This document shows, in pieces, positions 37,817 to 49,058 of a stretch of 64,000 nucleotides of DNA; within the stretch, counting starts at the first letter, position 1; every line of letters starts with the position of its first letter. Under the pieces are notes generated by a model. That model was not told the DNA's origin and did not search any database. It was given only the letters and a program-made list of their open reading frames with translations. The DNA is from Moraxellaceae bacterium (lineage in GTDB: Bacteria > Pseudomonadota > Gammaproteobacteria > Pseudomonadales > Moraxellaceae). Position numbers and translations under genes: made by a program. The stretch lies in contig JAJFBF010000010.1 of NCBI GenBank assembly GCA_020697295.1, forward strand, positions 62,001-126,000, given 5' to 3'.

Positions 37817-39952
37817 TCAGGCGCGGACGCGGATGATTTTCTCGACGCCGGCGATGATACGCATGCGCTTGATGATGCGGGCGAGGTGGATACGGTCGCG
37901 CACCAGCAGGTTGATGGTCATGACGCCGTGATGAGCGCCCTTTTCCTGCAGGTTGATGCCCTCGATATTGGCCTCGAGGTCGGTGGCCTGGCGCGCGATC
38001 TCGGCGAGCATGCCACGCTGGTTCTGCAGTTCGATGCGCAGTTCGGTCTGGAACTCGCGGTCGACTTTCTCGGCCCAGCGCAGGCTCATGCACTTGTCCG
38101 GGTTCTCGCGCAGCTCGGTGAGGATGTTGTTGCAGGTGTCGCGGTGAATCACGATGCCGCGCCCGGCCGAGAGATGACCGACGATGGGATCGCCCGGCAG
38201 CGGCCGGCAACAGCGTGCATAAGTGACGACCAGGCCCTCGGTGCCGCGGATGGCGATGCCGCGGGTTCCCGCTCCCGGCTTGGACTCGGGCACGAGGTTC
38301 TGCAGGTCGGCCGGCAGCAGGCGCGCGGCCACGATCTGCGCCACCCGATTGCCGAGCCCGATGTCCTCGAGCAGCGCGTCGAGGCCGGGCGCGCCCAGCT
38401 CGGCAAGCACGGCCTGCAGGTGTTCCGGCGGCACCTTGGCGAGGCTGTAGCCCTGTGTCGACAGCACCTTTTCCAGCAAGCGGCGGCCGAGGTCGAGCGA
38501 CTCGGAGTGCTGCTGGTCCTTCAGGAAATGGCGGATGCTGGAGCGCGCCTTGGAGGTGATGGCGAAATTCAGCCACGCCGGATTGGGGCGCGTGCCCGGC
38601 GCGGTGATGATCTCCACGGTCTGGCCCGTGTGCAGCGCCATGCTGAGCGGGGCGAGGCGGTTGTCGATGCGCGCGGCGACGCAGGTATTGCCGACGTCGG
38701 TGTGCACCGCATAGGCGAAGTCGACGGCGGTGGCGCCCATGGGCAGCGTCAGGATGCGACCCTTGGGCGTGAACAGGTAGACCTCGTCGGGGAAGAGGTC
38801 GATCTTCACGTTCTCGATGAACTCCATCGAGTTGCCGGCGTTGCGCTGGATCTCGAGCAGGGACTTCATCCACTCGCGCGCGCGCGTCTGCGAGGTGTTG
38901 GTGAAGCCGTCGTTGTCCGTCTTGTAGAGCCAGTGCGCGGCAATGCCGTTGTTGGCCATGGCTTCCATGGCCTCGGTGCGGATCTGGATCTCGATGGGCA
39001 CGCCGCGCTGGCCCTTCAGCACCGTGTGCAGGGACTGGTAGCCGTTGGCCTTGGGGATCGCGATGTAGTCCTTGAACTTGCCGGGGATGGGCTTGTACAG
39101 GTTGTGCACCACGCCCAGTGCGCGGTAACAGGCATCCACGTTCTCGACGATGACGCGGAAGCCGTACATGTCCATGATTTCATCAAAGGATTTCCGCTTC
39201 TCGCGCATCTTCTGGTAGATGCTGTAGAGGTGCTTCTCGCGGCCCATCACGCGCACGGTCAGGCCTTCCTCGGCGAGGCGGCGCTCCAGCGATTCCTTGA
39301 TGGTGGCCAGCATTTCCTTGCGGTTGCCACGGGCGGCCTTGACCGCCTTCTTGATCAGCGGCGCGCGCATGGGAAAGAGGGCGAAGAAGCCGAGCTCCTC
39401 GAATTCCACGCGGAAATCGTTCATGCCCAGCCGGTTCGCGATGGGCGCGTAGATCTCCAGGGTCTCGGTGGCCACGCGGCGGCGCTTTTCCACGGAGAGC
39501 ACGTCGAGGGTGCGCATGTTGTGCAGGCGGTCGGCGAGCTTGACCAGGATGACACGGGTGTCCTGGGTCATGGCCAGGATCATCTTGCGGAAATTCTCGG
39601 CCTGGGCCTCGGCCTTGGAATTGAAGTGCACCTGGGTGAGCTTGGTCACGCCATCCACGAGCTCGGCGACTTCCTCGCCGAATTCAGCGGCGAGGTCGGG
39701 CTTGCTGACGCCCGTATCCTCGATGACGTCGTGGAGCATGGCCGCCTGGATGCTCTGGTGGTCCATGTGCATGTCGCAGAGGATGTTGGCGACGGCGAGG
39801 GGGTGGGTGATATAGGGATCGCCGTTGCGGCGGAACTGCCCCTCATGGGCGCTTTCGGAATAGAAATACGCTCGCCTGATATCCGCGATGTGGTCAGGCG
39901 AGAGGTAGGTTTCGAGTCGGCTGCATAGGGCGTCGATGCCGGAGATGCTCAT
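37817..39952 (-). CDS. spoT: bifunctional (p)ppGpp synthetase/hydrolase SpoT/RelA
   Basis: HD domain 'HPLAVANILCDMHMDHQSIQAAMLHDVIEDTGVS', synthetase 'YGFRVIVENVDACYRALGVVHNLYKPIPGKFKDYIAIPKANGYQSLHT', TGS and ACT regions. Confidence 0.97.
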   Translation of the reverse strand: MSISGIDALCSRLETYLSPDHIADIRRAYFYSESAHEGQFRRNGDPYITHPLAVANILCDMHMDHQSIQAAMLHDVIEDTGVSKPDLAAEFGEEVAELVDGVTKLTQVHFNSKAEAQAENFRKMILAMTQDTRVILVKLADRLHNMRTLDVLSVEKRRRVATETLEIYAPIANRLGMNDFRVEFEELGFFALFPMRAPLIKKAVKAARGNRKEMLATIKESLERRLAEEGLTVRVMGREKHLYSIYQKMREKRKSFDEIMDMYGFRVIVENVDACYRALGVVHNLYKPIPGKFKDYIAIPKANGYQSLHTVLKGQRGVPIEIQIRTEAMEAMANNGIAAHWLYKTDNDGFTNTSQTRAREWMKSLLEIQRNAGNSMEFIENVKIDLFPDEVYLFTPKGRILTLPMGATAVDFAYAVHTDVGNTCVAARIDNRLAPLSMALHTGQTVEIITAPGTRPNPAWLNFAITSKARSSIRHFLKDQQHSESLDLGRRLLEKVLSTQGYSLAKVPPEHLQAVLAELGAPGLDALLEDIGLGNRVAQIVAARLLPADLQNLVPESKPGAGTRGIAIRGTEGLVVTYARCCRPLPGDPIVGHLSAGRGIVIHRDTCNNILTELRENPDKCMSLRWAEKVDREFQTELRIELQNQRGMLAEIARQATDLEANIEGINLQEKGAHHGVMTINLLVRDRIHLARIIKRMRIIAGVEKIIRVRA

Positions 39953-40020
39953 GGTCTGAGTCTCCGGCTGTCGGGCGACAGGCGTCAAGCACTTGTCGCC
40001 GGGAATGCGGCGGGTGTTGC

Positions 40021-40311
40021 TCAGAGGTCGTCGTCAGCCTCGTCAATCACCGGACGCGGCGCGGGAATGGCGTCGAGCTGGATCATGTCGTAGGCGTCTT
40101 CCTCTTCCGGCTTGGCGGTGAGGATGTCGCGGGTGACGAGGCCGGCGGCGATTTCGCGCAGGGCCATCACGGTCGGCTTGTCGTTTTCCCAGGGCAGGCC
40201 GGGTTCCTTGCCGCCGGTAGCCAGCTGGCGGGCGCGCTTGGCGGACACGAGCACGAGCTCGAAACGGTTGTCCAGATGCTCCAGGCAGTCTTCGACGGTA
40301 ACGCGGGCCAT
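40021..40311 (-). CDS. rpoZ: RNA polymerase omega subunit
   Basis: '[30 protein letters not shown]'; between gmk and spoT. Confidence 0.97.
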   Translation of the reverse strand: MARVTVEDCLEHLDNRFELVLVSAKRARQLATGGKEPGLPWENDKPTVMALREIAAGLVTRDILTAKPEEEDAYDMIQLDAIPAPRPVIDEADDDL

Positions 40312-40436
40312 GGGGTGAACCTCAGGTAGGGCAGACAAACAAGGGAGCGGAGTCTACAGGAGCGCCGCCTTGGGCTCAATCGCCCGTCCCTCCTGAGGGC
40401 AGCCCTACCCTTGGCGGTGCCCGGGATAAGAAACCC

Positions 40437-41964
<1,528 letters not shown>

Positions 41965-42026
41965 GGGGCTCTCCATGTCAGGGCGGCCGGGTAAGGTCGG
42001 GCGAGTGTACCCCATCTCCGATGTTC

Positions 42027-42110
42027 GCCTTAGAGCCTATCTCAGTAGGGTATTTTGTATCTTGCCAGCCAGGATAAATCCCGACCTGCTGAGATAGGCA
42101 TTTAGGGCGG
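42027..42110. repeat. imperfect inverted repeat in the yicC-rph divergent gap
   Basis: GCCTATCTCAGTAGG (42035-42049) and CCTGCTGAGATAGGC (42085-42099) differ at one position; similarity extends outward. Confidence 0.85.
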
Positions 42111-42152
42111 CGCCGGTATACTGCCCGGCCAAAATCCCTGCGAGAGTTCTCC

Positions 42153-42869
42153 ATGCGTCCTTCCGGCCGTACCCCCGACCAGTTGCGCCCCGTCACCATC
42201 ACCCGCCACTACACCTGCCATGCCGAAGGCTCCGTGCTGGTGGAGTTCGGGAATACCAAGGTGCTGTGCACGGCCAGTGTCGAGAACTCCGTGCCCCGCT
42301 TCCTCAAGGGCAAGGGCGAGGGCTGGATCACCGCCGAGTACGGCATGCTGCCGCGCGCCACCCACACCCGCTCCGACCGCGAGGCCGCCCGCGGCAAGCA
42401 GGGCGGGCGCACCCTCGAGATCCAGCGCCTGATCGGCCGCAGCCTGCGCGCCAGCGTCGACCTCAAGAAGCTGGGCGAAAACACCATCACTATCGACTGT
42501 GACGTGATCCAGGCCGACGGCGGCACCCGGACCGCGGCCATCACCGGTGGCTGCGTCGCCCTGGTCGACGCCCTCTCCTTCATGCTGCAAAAGAAGACCA
42601 TCAAGAACGACCCGCTGACCGGCCTTATCGCCGCGGTGTCGGTGGGCATGTACAAGGGCGTGCCGGTGCTGGATCTGGACTATCCGGAAGACTCCGCCTG
42701 CGAGACCGACATGAATGTGGTCATGACCCAGCAGGGCGGCTTCGTGGAGGTGCAGGGCACCGCCGAGGGCAAGCCCTTCAGCCGCGCCGAGACCGACGGC
42801 ATGCTGGTGCTGGCGGAGAAAGGCATTGGCGACCTGATCAAGCTCCAGCAGCAGGCGCTGGGCTGGTAA
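42153..42869 (+). CDS. rph: ribonuclease PH
   Basis: '[43 protein letters not shown]...[12 protein letters not shown]'. Confidence 0.97.
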   Translation: MRPSGRTPDQLRPVTITRHYTCHAEGSVLVEFGNTKVLCTASVENSVPRFLKGKGEGWITAEYGMLPRATHTRSDREAARGKQGGRTLEIQRLIGRSLRASVDLKKLGENTITIDCDVIQADGGTRTAAITGGCVALVDALSFMLQKKTIKNDPLTGLIAAVSVGMYKGVPVLDLDYPEDSACETDMNVVMTQQGGFVEVQGTAEGKPFSRAETDGMLVLAEKGIGDLIKLQQQALGW

Positions 42870-42916
42870 GGCGGCGGTGCTGCTGCAAAAATCGGCGATG
42901 ATCTTGTAAGTTCTGT

Positions 42917-42943
42917 AAAAAAGCCGGCATTAGCCGGCTTTTT
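42917..42943. terminator. bidirectional terminator
   Basis: AAAAAAGCCGGCATTAGCCGGCTTTTTTCTT. Confidence 0.8.
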
Positions 42944-43077
42944 TCTTCAGCAAGGGCGCAAGAGTTTGAAGCCCCAAGGGCGGCAGATTCAGGGAAGTGT
43001 GCGGATTTATTTTTTCCCCTTTGGGGAAAACCGGTCCTCTTTTGGCAGGTCCGCCTTCGCACCTTGTACAGCCTGGC

Positions 43078-43950
43078 TCAGCTCTCCGAAGACAGGCGAT
43101 CCGAGAATTTCCAGGTACGGATGATCTGCAGGATGTCGGTATCGCGGCGGATGGCCGCGGGGAAGGGCTGGAAAGGCGAGGCCAGGCGCACGCTCTGGCG
43201 GGCGGCCTCGTCCAGCACCGGGTAACCGGAGGTCTTGAGGGTGGTGATGTCCTTGATCTGGCCGGTGGGCAGGATGGAAACCATCAGGCGCACATTGCCG
43301 TAGATTTTCTTCTGGCGGGCGAGGGCCGGATAATTCTTGTTGCCGATTTCCTCGACGCGGGCACGGAAGGCATCGACGTAGGCGGCATCCCGGTCATATT
43401 TGGTGGACACCGTGGACACGGTCCGCACGCGCGGGCGCTTGGCGTAGGCCTGCTTTTTCTCGGCGAGGCGGGCCTGCAGGCTGGCGATCTCGTCGGACTG
43501 CCAGGCCATGGCGAGCTGGGCTTCACGCGCTTCGACCTGCAGCTTGCGTTCCTCGCGGGCCTTGCGCCTGTCGACGGCCCGGTTGGAGCGGGCGGTGGTG
43601 GTCAGGACCTGCTTTTGCTGCGCGGCCTCGGCCGGGCTCATGGCCTGGCGTTCCTCGGGCTGGATCTCGTTGATGCTGTCGGCGTGGAAGCGCGACTGCT
43701 GCGGGCTGGTGATGAGCGCCGCCTGCTCGAGGGTGCCGCTGCCTTGCTGGTTGGCGTCGGCGAGGAAGTCGGCCTCCTTGTCGGCGTGCTTGCCGCGATG
43801 CTGGGCCAGCGTCACTTCCATGACATGCGGAATGTTCACTTTCGGGGCCGTGAAGACGACGCCGAAGATCAGGATGGCGTGCAGCATCAACGCCACGAAC
43901 ATCGTGAAGCTGAGGCGGTCGGAGCTGGAGACTGAGGCGGAAGCGGACAT
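43078..43950 (-). CDS. TonB-family energy transducer (possibly TonB3-like)
   Basis: Single N-terminal TM, coiled middle, C-terminal TonB fold 'YGNVRLMVSILPTGQIKDITTLKTSGYPVLDEAARQSVRLASPFQPFP'; neighbour of gshB. Confidence 0.85.
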   Translation of the reverse strand: MSASASVSSSDRLSFTMFVALMLHAILIFGVVFTAPKVNIPHVMEVTLAQHRGKHADKEADFLADANQQGSGTLEQAALITSPQQSRFHADSINEIQPEERQAMSPAEAAQQKQVLTTTARSNRAVDRRKAREERKLQVEAREAQLAMAWQSDEIASLQARLAEKKQAYAKRPRVRTVSTVSTKYDRDAAYVDAFRARVEEIGNKNYPALARQKKIYGNVRLMVSILPTGQIKDITTLKTSGYPVLDEAARQSVRLASPFQPFPAAIRRDTDILQIIRTWKFSDRLSSES

Positions 43951-44208
43951 TGCGTCGTTATTGTGGTGTTGCAAGTCAGTGCGTCAGTCTGCCTGCCGGG
44001 CAGGGGGATTGTCCATGCACTGGTCGGCAAAGTTTGCCGGTGGCCCGGATCAGGGGCTTGGAGTAGCCGGCAGACAGGCATTGGCGCGATCCGGCGGGCT
44101 GTGCCAGGAGGCTTCGGGCAAGGGCCCGGGCCTGGAGGATCTTCACTTCACGGCAGTCGACTCGCAGGGCACAAGCGTTCCGCGTGAGAGGCGTCAGCCG
44201 GCGAGGGC

Positions 44209-44910
44209 TCAGCGCTGCGCCGTATAGAAGCGCACGTGGCGGAATTCGTCGAATTCGTTGAGGTCGGGCAGGGTCCCGGCATCTTCCTCGGCGGCCAGCA
44301 CATAGGGCGGCACCTGGAGGTTCTTCACGCGCGAGTCGGCGACCAGCACGGCGGGCGCGCGCTCGAGGAAGGCCGTCAGGAAATGATGGTTGGCGCGGTC
44401 GTAGAGCACGTCGGCGGCAAGCACGAGGTCAAAGTCTTCGGTGAGCGCAAAGAAGTCCCCGGCCAGGCGCACGCTGACGCCATTGAGGGCGGCATTGGCC
44501 GCGGTCGCGCGCAGCGAGGACGGATCGATGTCGCAGGCCACCACCTCGCGGGCGCCGGCCAGGGCCGCGGCACAGGCCACCACGCCGGAGCCGGCGCCGA
44601 AGTCGAGCACCTTGCGGCCGCGCACGAGCGCCGGCTCGCGCAAGATCCTGCGCGCCAGGGCCAGTCCTGAGGCCCAGCAGAAAATCCAGTAGGCGGGCTC
44701 ATTGAGGGCGGCCTGCATCTCGGCGGGCGAAAGGGCCGCCTGGGGAAAGTCGGCGCCGAGCAGGTAAAGCTTGAGGCCGCCACAGTCGGGCAGCCTGACC
44801 GGCTCGATGCGGGCCTGCGAGAGGGTGCGGCGGATATCGGCGGTGAGTTCGTCTTGCATGGCATCCGGGGCGGGCAGCAGCGCCCGGGGGGGCTGGGCTG
44901 GCTGAGGCAT
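44209..44910 (-). CDS. class I SAM-dependent protein methyltransferase-like
   Basis: 'VRGRKVLDFGAGSGVVACAAALAGAREVVACDIDPSSLRATAANAALNGV', 'DLVLAADVLYD'. Confidence 0.85.
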   Translation of the reverse strand: MPQPAQPPRALLPAPDAMQDELTADIRRTLSQARIEPVRLPDCGGLKLYLLGADFPQAALSPAEMQAALNEPAYWIFCWASGLALARRILREPALVRGRKVLDFGAGSGVVACAAALAGAREVVACDIDPSSLRATAANAALNGVSVRLAGDFFALTEDFDLVLAADVLYDRANHHFLTAFLERAPAVLVADSRVKNLQVPPYVLAAEEDAGTLPDLNEFDEFRHVRFYTAQR

Positions 44911-44927
44911 GCGTGCGGCCGGCAGGT

Positions 44928-45884
44928 TCAGGCCGGCGCGCGGCGCAAAGTCTCCAGCGTGGCGATGAGGTGGTCGGCAATGCCGAAATGGTACTGCGCG
45001 TCGATCTCGCGGATGCAGGTCGGGCTGGTGACATTGATCTCGGTGAGGTAGTCACCGATGACGTCGAGGCCGACAAAGACCAGGCCGCGCCTTTTCAGTT
45101 CGGGCCCCACCTGCGCGGCGATCCAGCGGTCGCGTTCAGTCAGCTCGCGCGGCTCGCCCCGGCCGCCGGCGGCGATGTTGCCGCGGATCTCGTCGCCCTG
45201 CGGGATGCGCGCCAGCGCATAGGGGACGGGCTCGCCGTTGACCATGAGGATGCGCTTGTCACCGTGCACGATCTCGGGGATGTAGCGCTGCGCCATTATG
45301 GGCCGCGCACCGTTGTCGGTCAGCGTTTCCAGGGTGGCGCCGATATTGGGACCGCCGGCGGTGAGGCGGAAGATGCCGGCGCCGCCCATGCCGTCGAGCG
45401 GCTTGACGATGGCATCCTGCTGCTCGGTGACGAAGGCGCGCAGCCGGGCCATGTCGGCGCTGATCAGCGTCGGCACCATGCACTGCGGGAACTGCGTGGC
45501 GAAGACCTTCTCGTTGCAGTCGCGCAGCGAGGCGGGCCTGTTCGCCACCAGCACGCCGGCCTGCTCGGCCATCTCCAGAATATAGGTGCTGTAGACGAAG
45601 TTCATGTCGAAGGGCGGGTCCTTGCGCATCAGGATCACGTCCACTTCGGCCAGCCGGCGCGTCTCGCGCGGGCCGCGCTCGAACCACTTGTCCGGGTCCT
45701 CGAAGACATTGAGGGGGGACATGTCGCCAAAGGCCTCGCCGTCGCGGATGAAGAGGTCGTCCTGCTCCAGGTACCAGAGCCGGTGGCCGCGGGCCTGCGC
45801 CGCCCACAGGATGGCGATGGTGGAGTCCTTCTTGATCTTGATGGACTCGATGGGGTCCATCACCACGGCGATATTGAGGGTCAT
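44928..45884 (-). CDS. gshB: glutathione synthetase
   Basis: 'MDPIESIKIKKDSTIAILWAAQARGH...MRKDPPFDMNFVYSTYILE...VKPLDGMGGAGIFRL'. Confidence 0.96.
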   Translation of the reverse strand: MTLNIAVVMDPIESIKIKKDSTIAILWAAQARGHRLWYLEQDDLFIRDGEAFGDMSPLNVFEDPDKWFERGPRETRRLAEVDVILMRKDPPFDMNFVYSTYILEMAEQAGVLVANRPASLRDCNEKVFATQFPQCMVPTLISADMARLRAFVTEQQDAIVKPLDGMGGAGIFRLTAGGPNIGATLETLTDNGARPIMAQRYIPEIVHGDKRILMVNGEPVPYALARIPQGDEIRGNIAAGGRGEPRELTERDRWIAAQVGPELKRRGLVFVGLDVIGDYLTEINVTSPTCIREIDAQYHFGIADHLIATLETLRRAPA

Positions 45885-46191
45885 GGCAGGCATCCGCGGT
45901 TGGGGTGGGGCCGGGCGGGTAGTCCGGGCGGCCGGAAAAAAGAGACAGGGGCTGCTTCTATAGCATGCCGTGTCGCCCTGCGGGGCCGGTCAGCGGCCTG
46001 ATGCGTGGCAGCGAACGGCGAACGCGGGGTGCAGCGAGGATAACGGCATCGTTCGTAAGAGCCCTGCCGGTGCCCCACGTCCGGCGGTAACCGCAGAACG
46101 GGCCGGGCGCCTTTCCCGGGAAGCTCAGCGGCGGCTCGCCAGGGGCCTGGCAATCACTGCGGAGTGACCGCCCGGCCCGCAAAGCGCAGCC

Positions 46192-46836
46192 TTACCTGAT
46201 CCCGAACTCGGCGCGGTAGCGGCGCACCGACTCCAGATGGTCGGCCATCTCGGGCTGTTCTTCCAGATAGCTGACCAGGTGCTCGAGCGTGACGATGGAG
46301 ATGACCGGGATGCCGAAGTCGCGCTCCACTTCCTGGATGGCGGAGAGCTCGCCCTTGCCGCGCTCCTGGCGGTCCAGGGCCACCACCACGGCCGCGGGCA
46401 CGGCGGCGGCGTTGTTGATGAGGGTCATGACCTCGCGGATGGCGGTGCCGGCGGTGATCACGTCGTCCACGATCAGCACACGGCCGGTCAGCGGCGCCCC
46501 CACCAGGGAGCCGCCCTCGCCGTGGTCCTTGGCCTCCTTGCGGTTGAAGCACCAGGGCTTGTCGATGATGTAGCGGTCGGCGAGCTGGATGGCGGTGGCG
46601 GCGGCAATGGGGATGCCCTTGTAGGCCGGGCCGAAGAGCACATCGAACTGGATGCGCGACTCGCGGATGGTCTCGGCATAGAAGCGCCCGAGCTCGGCCA
46701 GGCCGGCGCCGGTGTTGAAGAGGCCGGCATTGAAGAAATAGGGACTCTGGCGGCCGGACTTCAGGGTGAAGCTGCCGAACTTGAGGACGCCGAGGCGCAG
46801 GGCGAAGCCGATGAACTCGCGTTGATAGTCGCGCAT
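46192..46836 (-). CDS. pyrE: orotate phosphoribosyltransferase
   Basis: '[15 protein letters not shown]', PRPP motif '[18 protein letters not shown]'. Confidence 0.97.
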   Translation of the reverse strand: MRDYQREFIGFALRLGVLKFGSFTLKSGRQSPYFFNAGLFNTGAGLAELGRFYAETIRESRIQFDVLFGPAYKGIPIAAATAIQLADRYIIDKPWCFNRKEAKDHGEGGSLVGAPLTGRVLIVDDVITAGTAIREVMTLINNAAAVPAAVVVALDRQERGKGELSAIQEVERDFGIPVISIVTLEHLVSYLEEQPEMADHLESVRRYRAEFGIR

Positions 46837-46916
46837 AGGGGAACGGGTGTGGTAGGGAGAAAGTGCCGCTATCATAGCCGCTCCGTTTTGCCCCCGCTAC
46901 GAACCCCGGTCATCCC

Positions 46917-47681
46917 ATGCGCATCGTTTCCGCCAACCTCAACGGCATCCGCTCCGCCGCCAGCAAGGGCTTCTTTGACTGGCTGGAAACCTCCGGCACC
47001 GACGTGCTCTGTATCCAGGAGACCAAGGCCCAGGAGCACCAGCTCGACCTGCTGCACCGCCCGGACGGCTGGAACAGCTACTTCTTCGACGCCGAACGCC
47101 CCGGCTACAGCGGCACCGCCCTCTTCAGCCGCCAGAAGCCCGACGCCGTGCGCACCGGCCTCGGCTTCGAGCTCTGCGACACCCAGGGGCGCTGGATCGA
47201 GGCGGACTTTGGCGACCTGACCGTGGCCTCGCTCTACCTGCCCTCGGGCTCGGCCAACGAGGAGGCCCAGGCGCGCAAGGACCTGTTCCTGGAAAAGCTG
47301 ATGCCGAAGATGCGGCAGTGGCGGGCGGCCGGGCGCAAGATGGTCATCTGCGGCGACTGGAACATCGCGCACAAGGAAATCGACCTCAAGAACTGGAAGG
47401 GCAACCTCAAGAACTCCGGCTTCCTGCCGCACGAGCGCGCCTGGCTGACCACGCTCTTTGATGACGTGGGCTGGGTCGACGCCTTCCGCGTCGTGAACCA
47501 GGAGCCCGAGCAGTACACCTGGTGGTCCAATCGTGGCCAGGCCTATGCCAAGAACGTGGGCTGGCGCATTGACTACCACATCGTCTCGCCGGAACTGAAA
47601 AACACCATCAAGAGCACCAGCATCTACAAGGGCGAGAAGTTTTCCGACCACGCCCCGCTGATCCTCGACTACGATATCTGA
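46917..47681 (+). CDS. exodeoxyribonuclease III family protein (Crc-position homologue with ExoIII catalytic residues)
   Basis: 'MRIVSANLNGIRSAASKGFFDWL...CIQETKAQ...VICGDWNIAHKEIDLKNWK...WRIDYHIVSPEL...FSDHAPLILDYDI'; divergent from pyrE. Confidence 0.92.
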   Translation: MRIVSANLNGIRSAASKGFFDWLETSGTDVLCIQETKAQEHQLDLLHRPDGWNSYFFDAERPGYSGTALFSRQKPDAVRTGLGFELCDTQGRWIEADFGDLTVASLYLPSGSANEEAQARKDLFLEKLMPKMRQWRAAGRKMVICGDWNIAHKEIDLKNWKGNLKNSGFLPHERAWLTTLFDDVGWVDAFRVVNQEPEQYTWWSNRGQAYAKNVGWRIDYHIVSPELKNTIKSTSIYKGEKFSDHAPLILDYDI

Positions 47682-47695
47682 GGCGGAGAAAGAGC

Positions 47696-48310
47696 ATGAG
47701 CGAAAAGAAATTCACCGCCCCCGATGCCGCCACCGTGGCGCGCTGGCGCCAGGACATCGTCTTTACCGAGGCCGTGCGCGGCTGCGAGTTCACCTACCAC
47801 ACCACCTGGGGCATTTTCTCGCCGCGCAGCCTCGACGAGGGCTCGCGCCTCTTGCTCGACCATCTCGAGATCAATGCGACCGACGACTGCATGGACGTGG
47901 GCTGCGGCTACGGCGTGCTCGGCATGACGATGGCGAAGCTGGCGCCGCAGGGTCGCACGCTGCTGGTGGACAAGGACTTTGTCGCGGTCGACTACGCCCG
48001 CGCCAATTGCGAGCGCAACAAGCTGGGCAATGCCGAGGTGTTCCTCAGCAACGGCTTTAACCAGGTGCCGAAGGATCGCCAGTTCGACCTCATCGTTTCC
48101 AACCTGCCGGCCAAGGTCGGCAACGAGCAGCACTATCTCTATCTCTTCGACGCCTATGCCCATCTCAAGCCGGGCGGCCGCTTTGTCGTGGTGACCATCA
48201 ACGGCCTGCGCGAGTTCATCGCGCGCACCTTCAAGGAAGTCTTCGGCAACTACGACAAGCTCAAGCAGGGAAAGACCTATACCGTTGCGCAGGCCATCAA
48301 GGAGCGCTGA
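47696..48310 (+). CDS. methyltransferase, RsmC-like small-domain class I SAM
   Basis: 'DDCMDVGCGYGVLGMTMAKLAPQGRTLLVDKDFVAVDYARANCERNKLGNAEVFLSNGF...DLIVSNLPAKVG'. Confidence 0.88.
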   Translation: MSEKKFTAPDAATVARWRQDIVFTEAVRGCEFTYHTTWGIFSPRSLDEGSRLLLDHLEINATDDCMDVGCGYGVLGMTMAKLAPQGRTLLVDKDFVAVDYARANCERNKLGNAEVFLSNGFNQVPKDRQFDLIVSNLPAKVGNEQHYLYLFDAYAHLKPGGRFVVVTINGLREFIARTFKEVFGNYDKLKQGKTYTVAQAIKER

Positions 48311-48595
48311 GCGCGTCGGCGACGACCTGCAGGGACTGCCTGAGTCAGGGGGCAGCGCAGCTTCCCGGGTTAATGGAAATGCCACAGCACCGGCGCTGAC
48401 GGCGCACGGTGTCACAGTCGGGCCGTACAACCCCCGCACTCCCCGATTCTTCTTACCCTCTTCCAACGATTGGACAAACACAGGCGTAGTCGCGTCTGTT
48501 TCACTCAGACTGGATGCCAGGGCCGGGCGCGGAATGATTCGCGGCCGGCATCGCCTGGTCTTTCCATCCAGTATCCAGGGACAGGAGAACGTCTG

Positions 48596-48952
48596 ATGAA
48601 ACTTTCCCGATCTGTGTATGCGGCGCTCGGCGCCTTCCTGCTGTCCGGCGCCGCCCTGGCCGAGGACAGCGCCGCGGCCCAGAGTGGCATTGATCGCATG
48701 CCGCCTTCGGCGGAAGCGGCGCCGGCGGCTGCCGATCCTGCGCTGCCGGCGCCGGATGCCCACGCCGCCACTGACGCCGCCGCGGCGGACACCAGCGCGG
48801 CAGAAAAGAACGCTGCAGAGAAGGGCGACCCGGAGAAGAGCGCAGCGGAGAAGAGCGAGGCCGACAAGGCGCGCGAGGCTGCGGACGCTGCGCGGTCAGC
48901 GGCGCCAGCCGATGCGGAGGCTGCGCCCGCGCCGGCGAGCAGCAGCATCTGA
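48596..48952 (+). CDS. secreted low-complexity Ala/Glu/Lys-rich protein
   Basis: Signal peptide 'MKLSRSVYAALGAFLLSGAALA' followed by AEK-type repeats. Confidence 0.55.
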   Translation: MKLSRSVYAALGAFLLSGAALAEDSAAAQSGIDRMPPSAEAAPAAADPALPAPDAHAATDAAAADTSAAEKNAAEKGDPEKSAAEKSEADKAREAADAARSAAPADAEAAPAPASSSI

Positions 48953-48999
48953 GCGGAGAGGGCGCGCCGTTGTGAGGACGGCGGCGTTGCCCGCGATCA

Positions 49000-49028
49000 C
49001 GTATGGCGGCCTGCGGGCCGCCATTTTT
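49000..49028. terminator. rho-independent terminator
   Basis: ATGGCGGCCTGCGGGCCGCCATTTTTTT. Confidence 0.75.
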
Positions 49029-49058
49029 TTGCCCGCTGTTCGCCGCCTGCCGGAGGGC

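Noticed and set aside
45885-46191. 300-bp gshB-pyrE gap considered for a small gene or RNA
   Set aside because: Short ORFs lack codon bias or initiation signals and I found no convincing structure.
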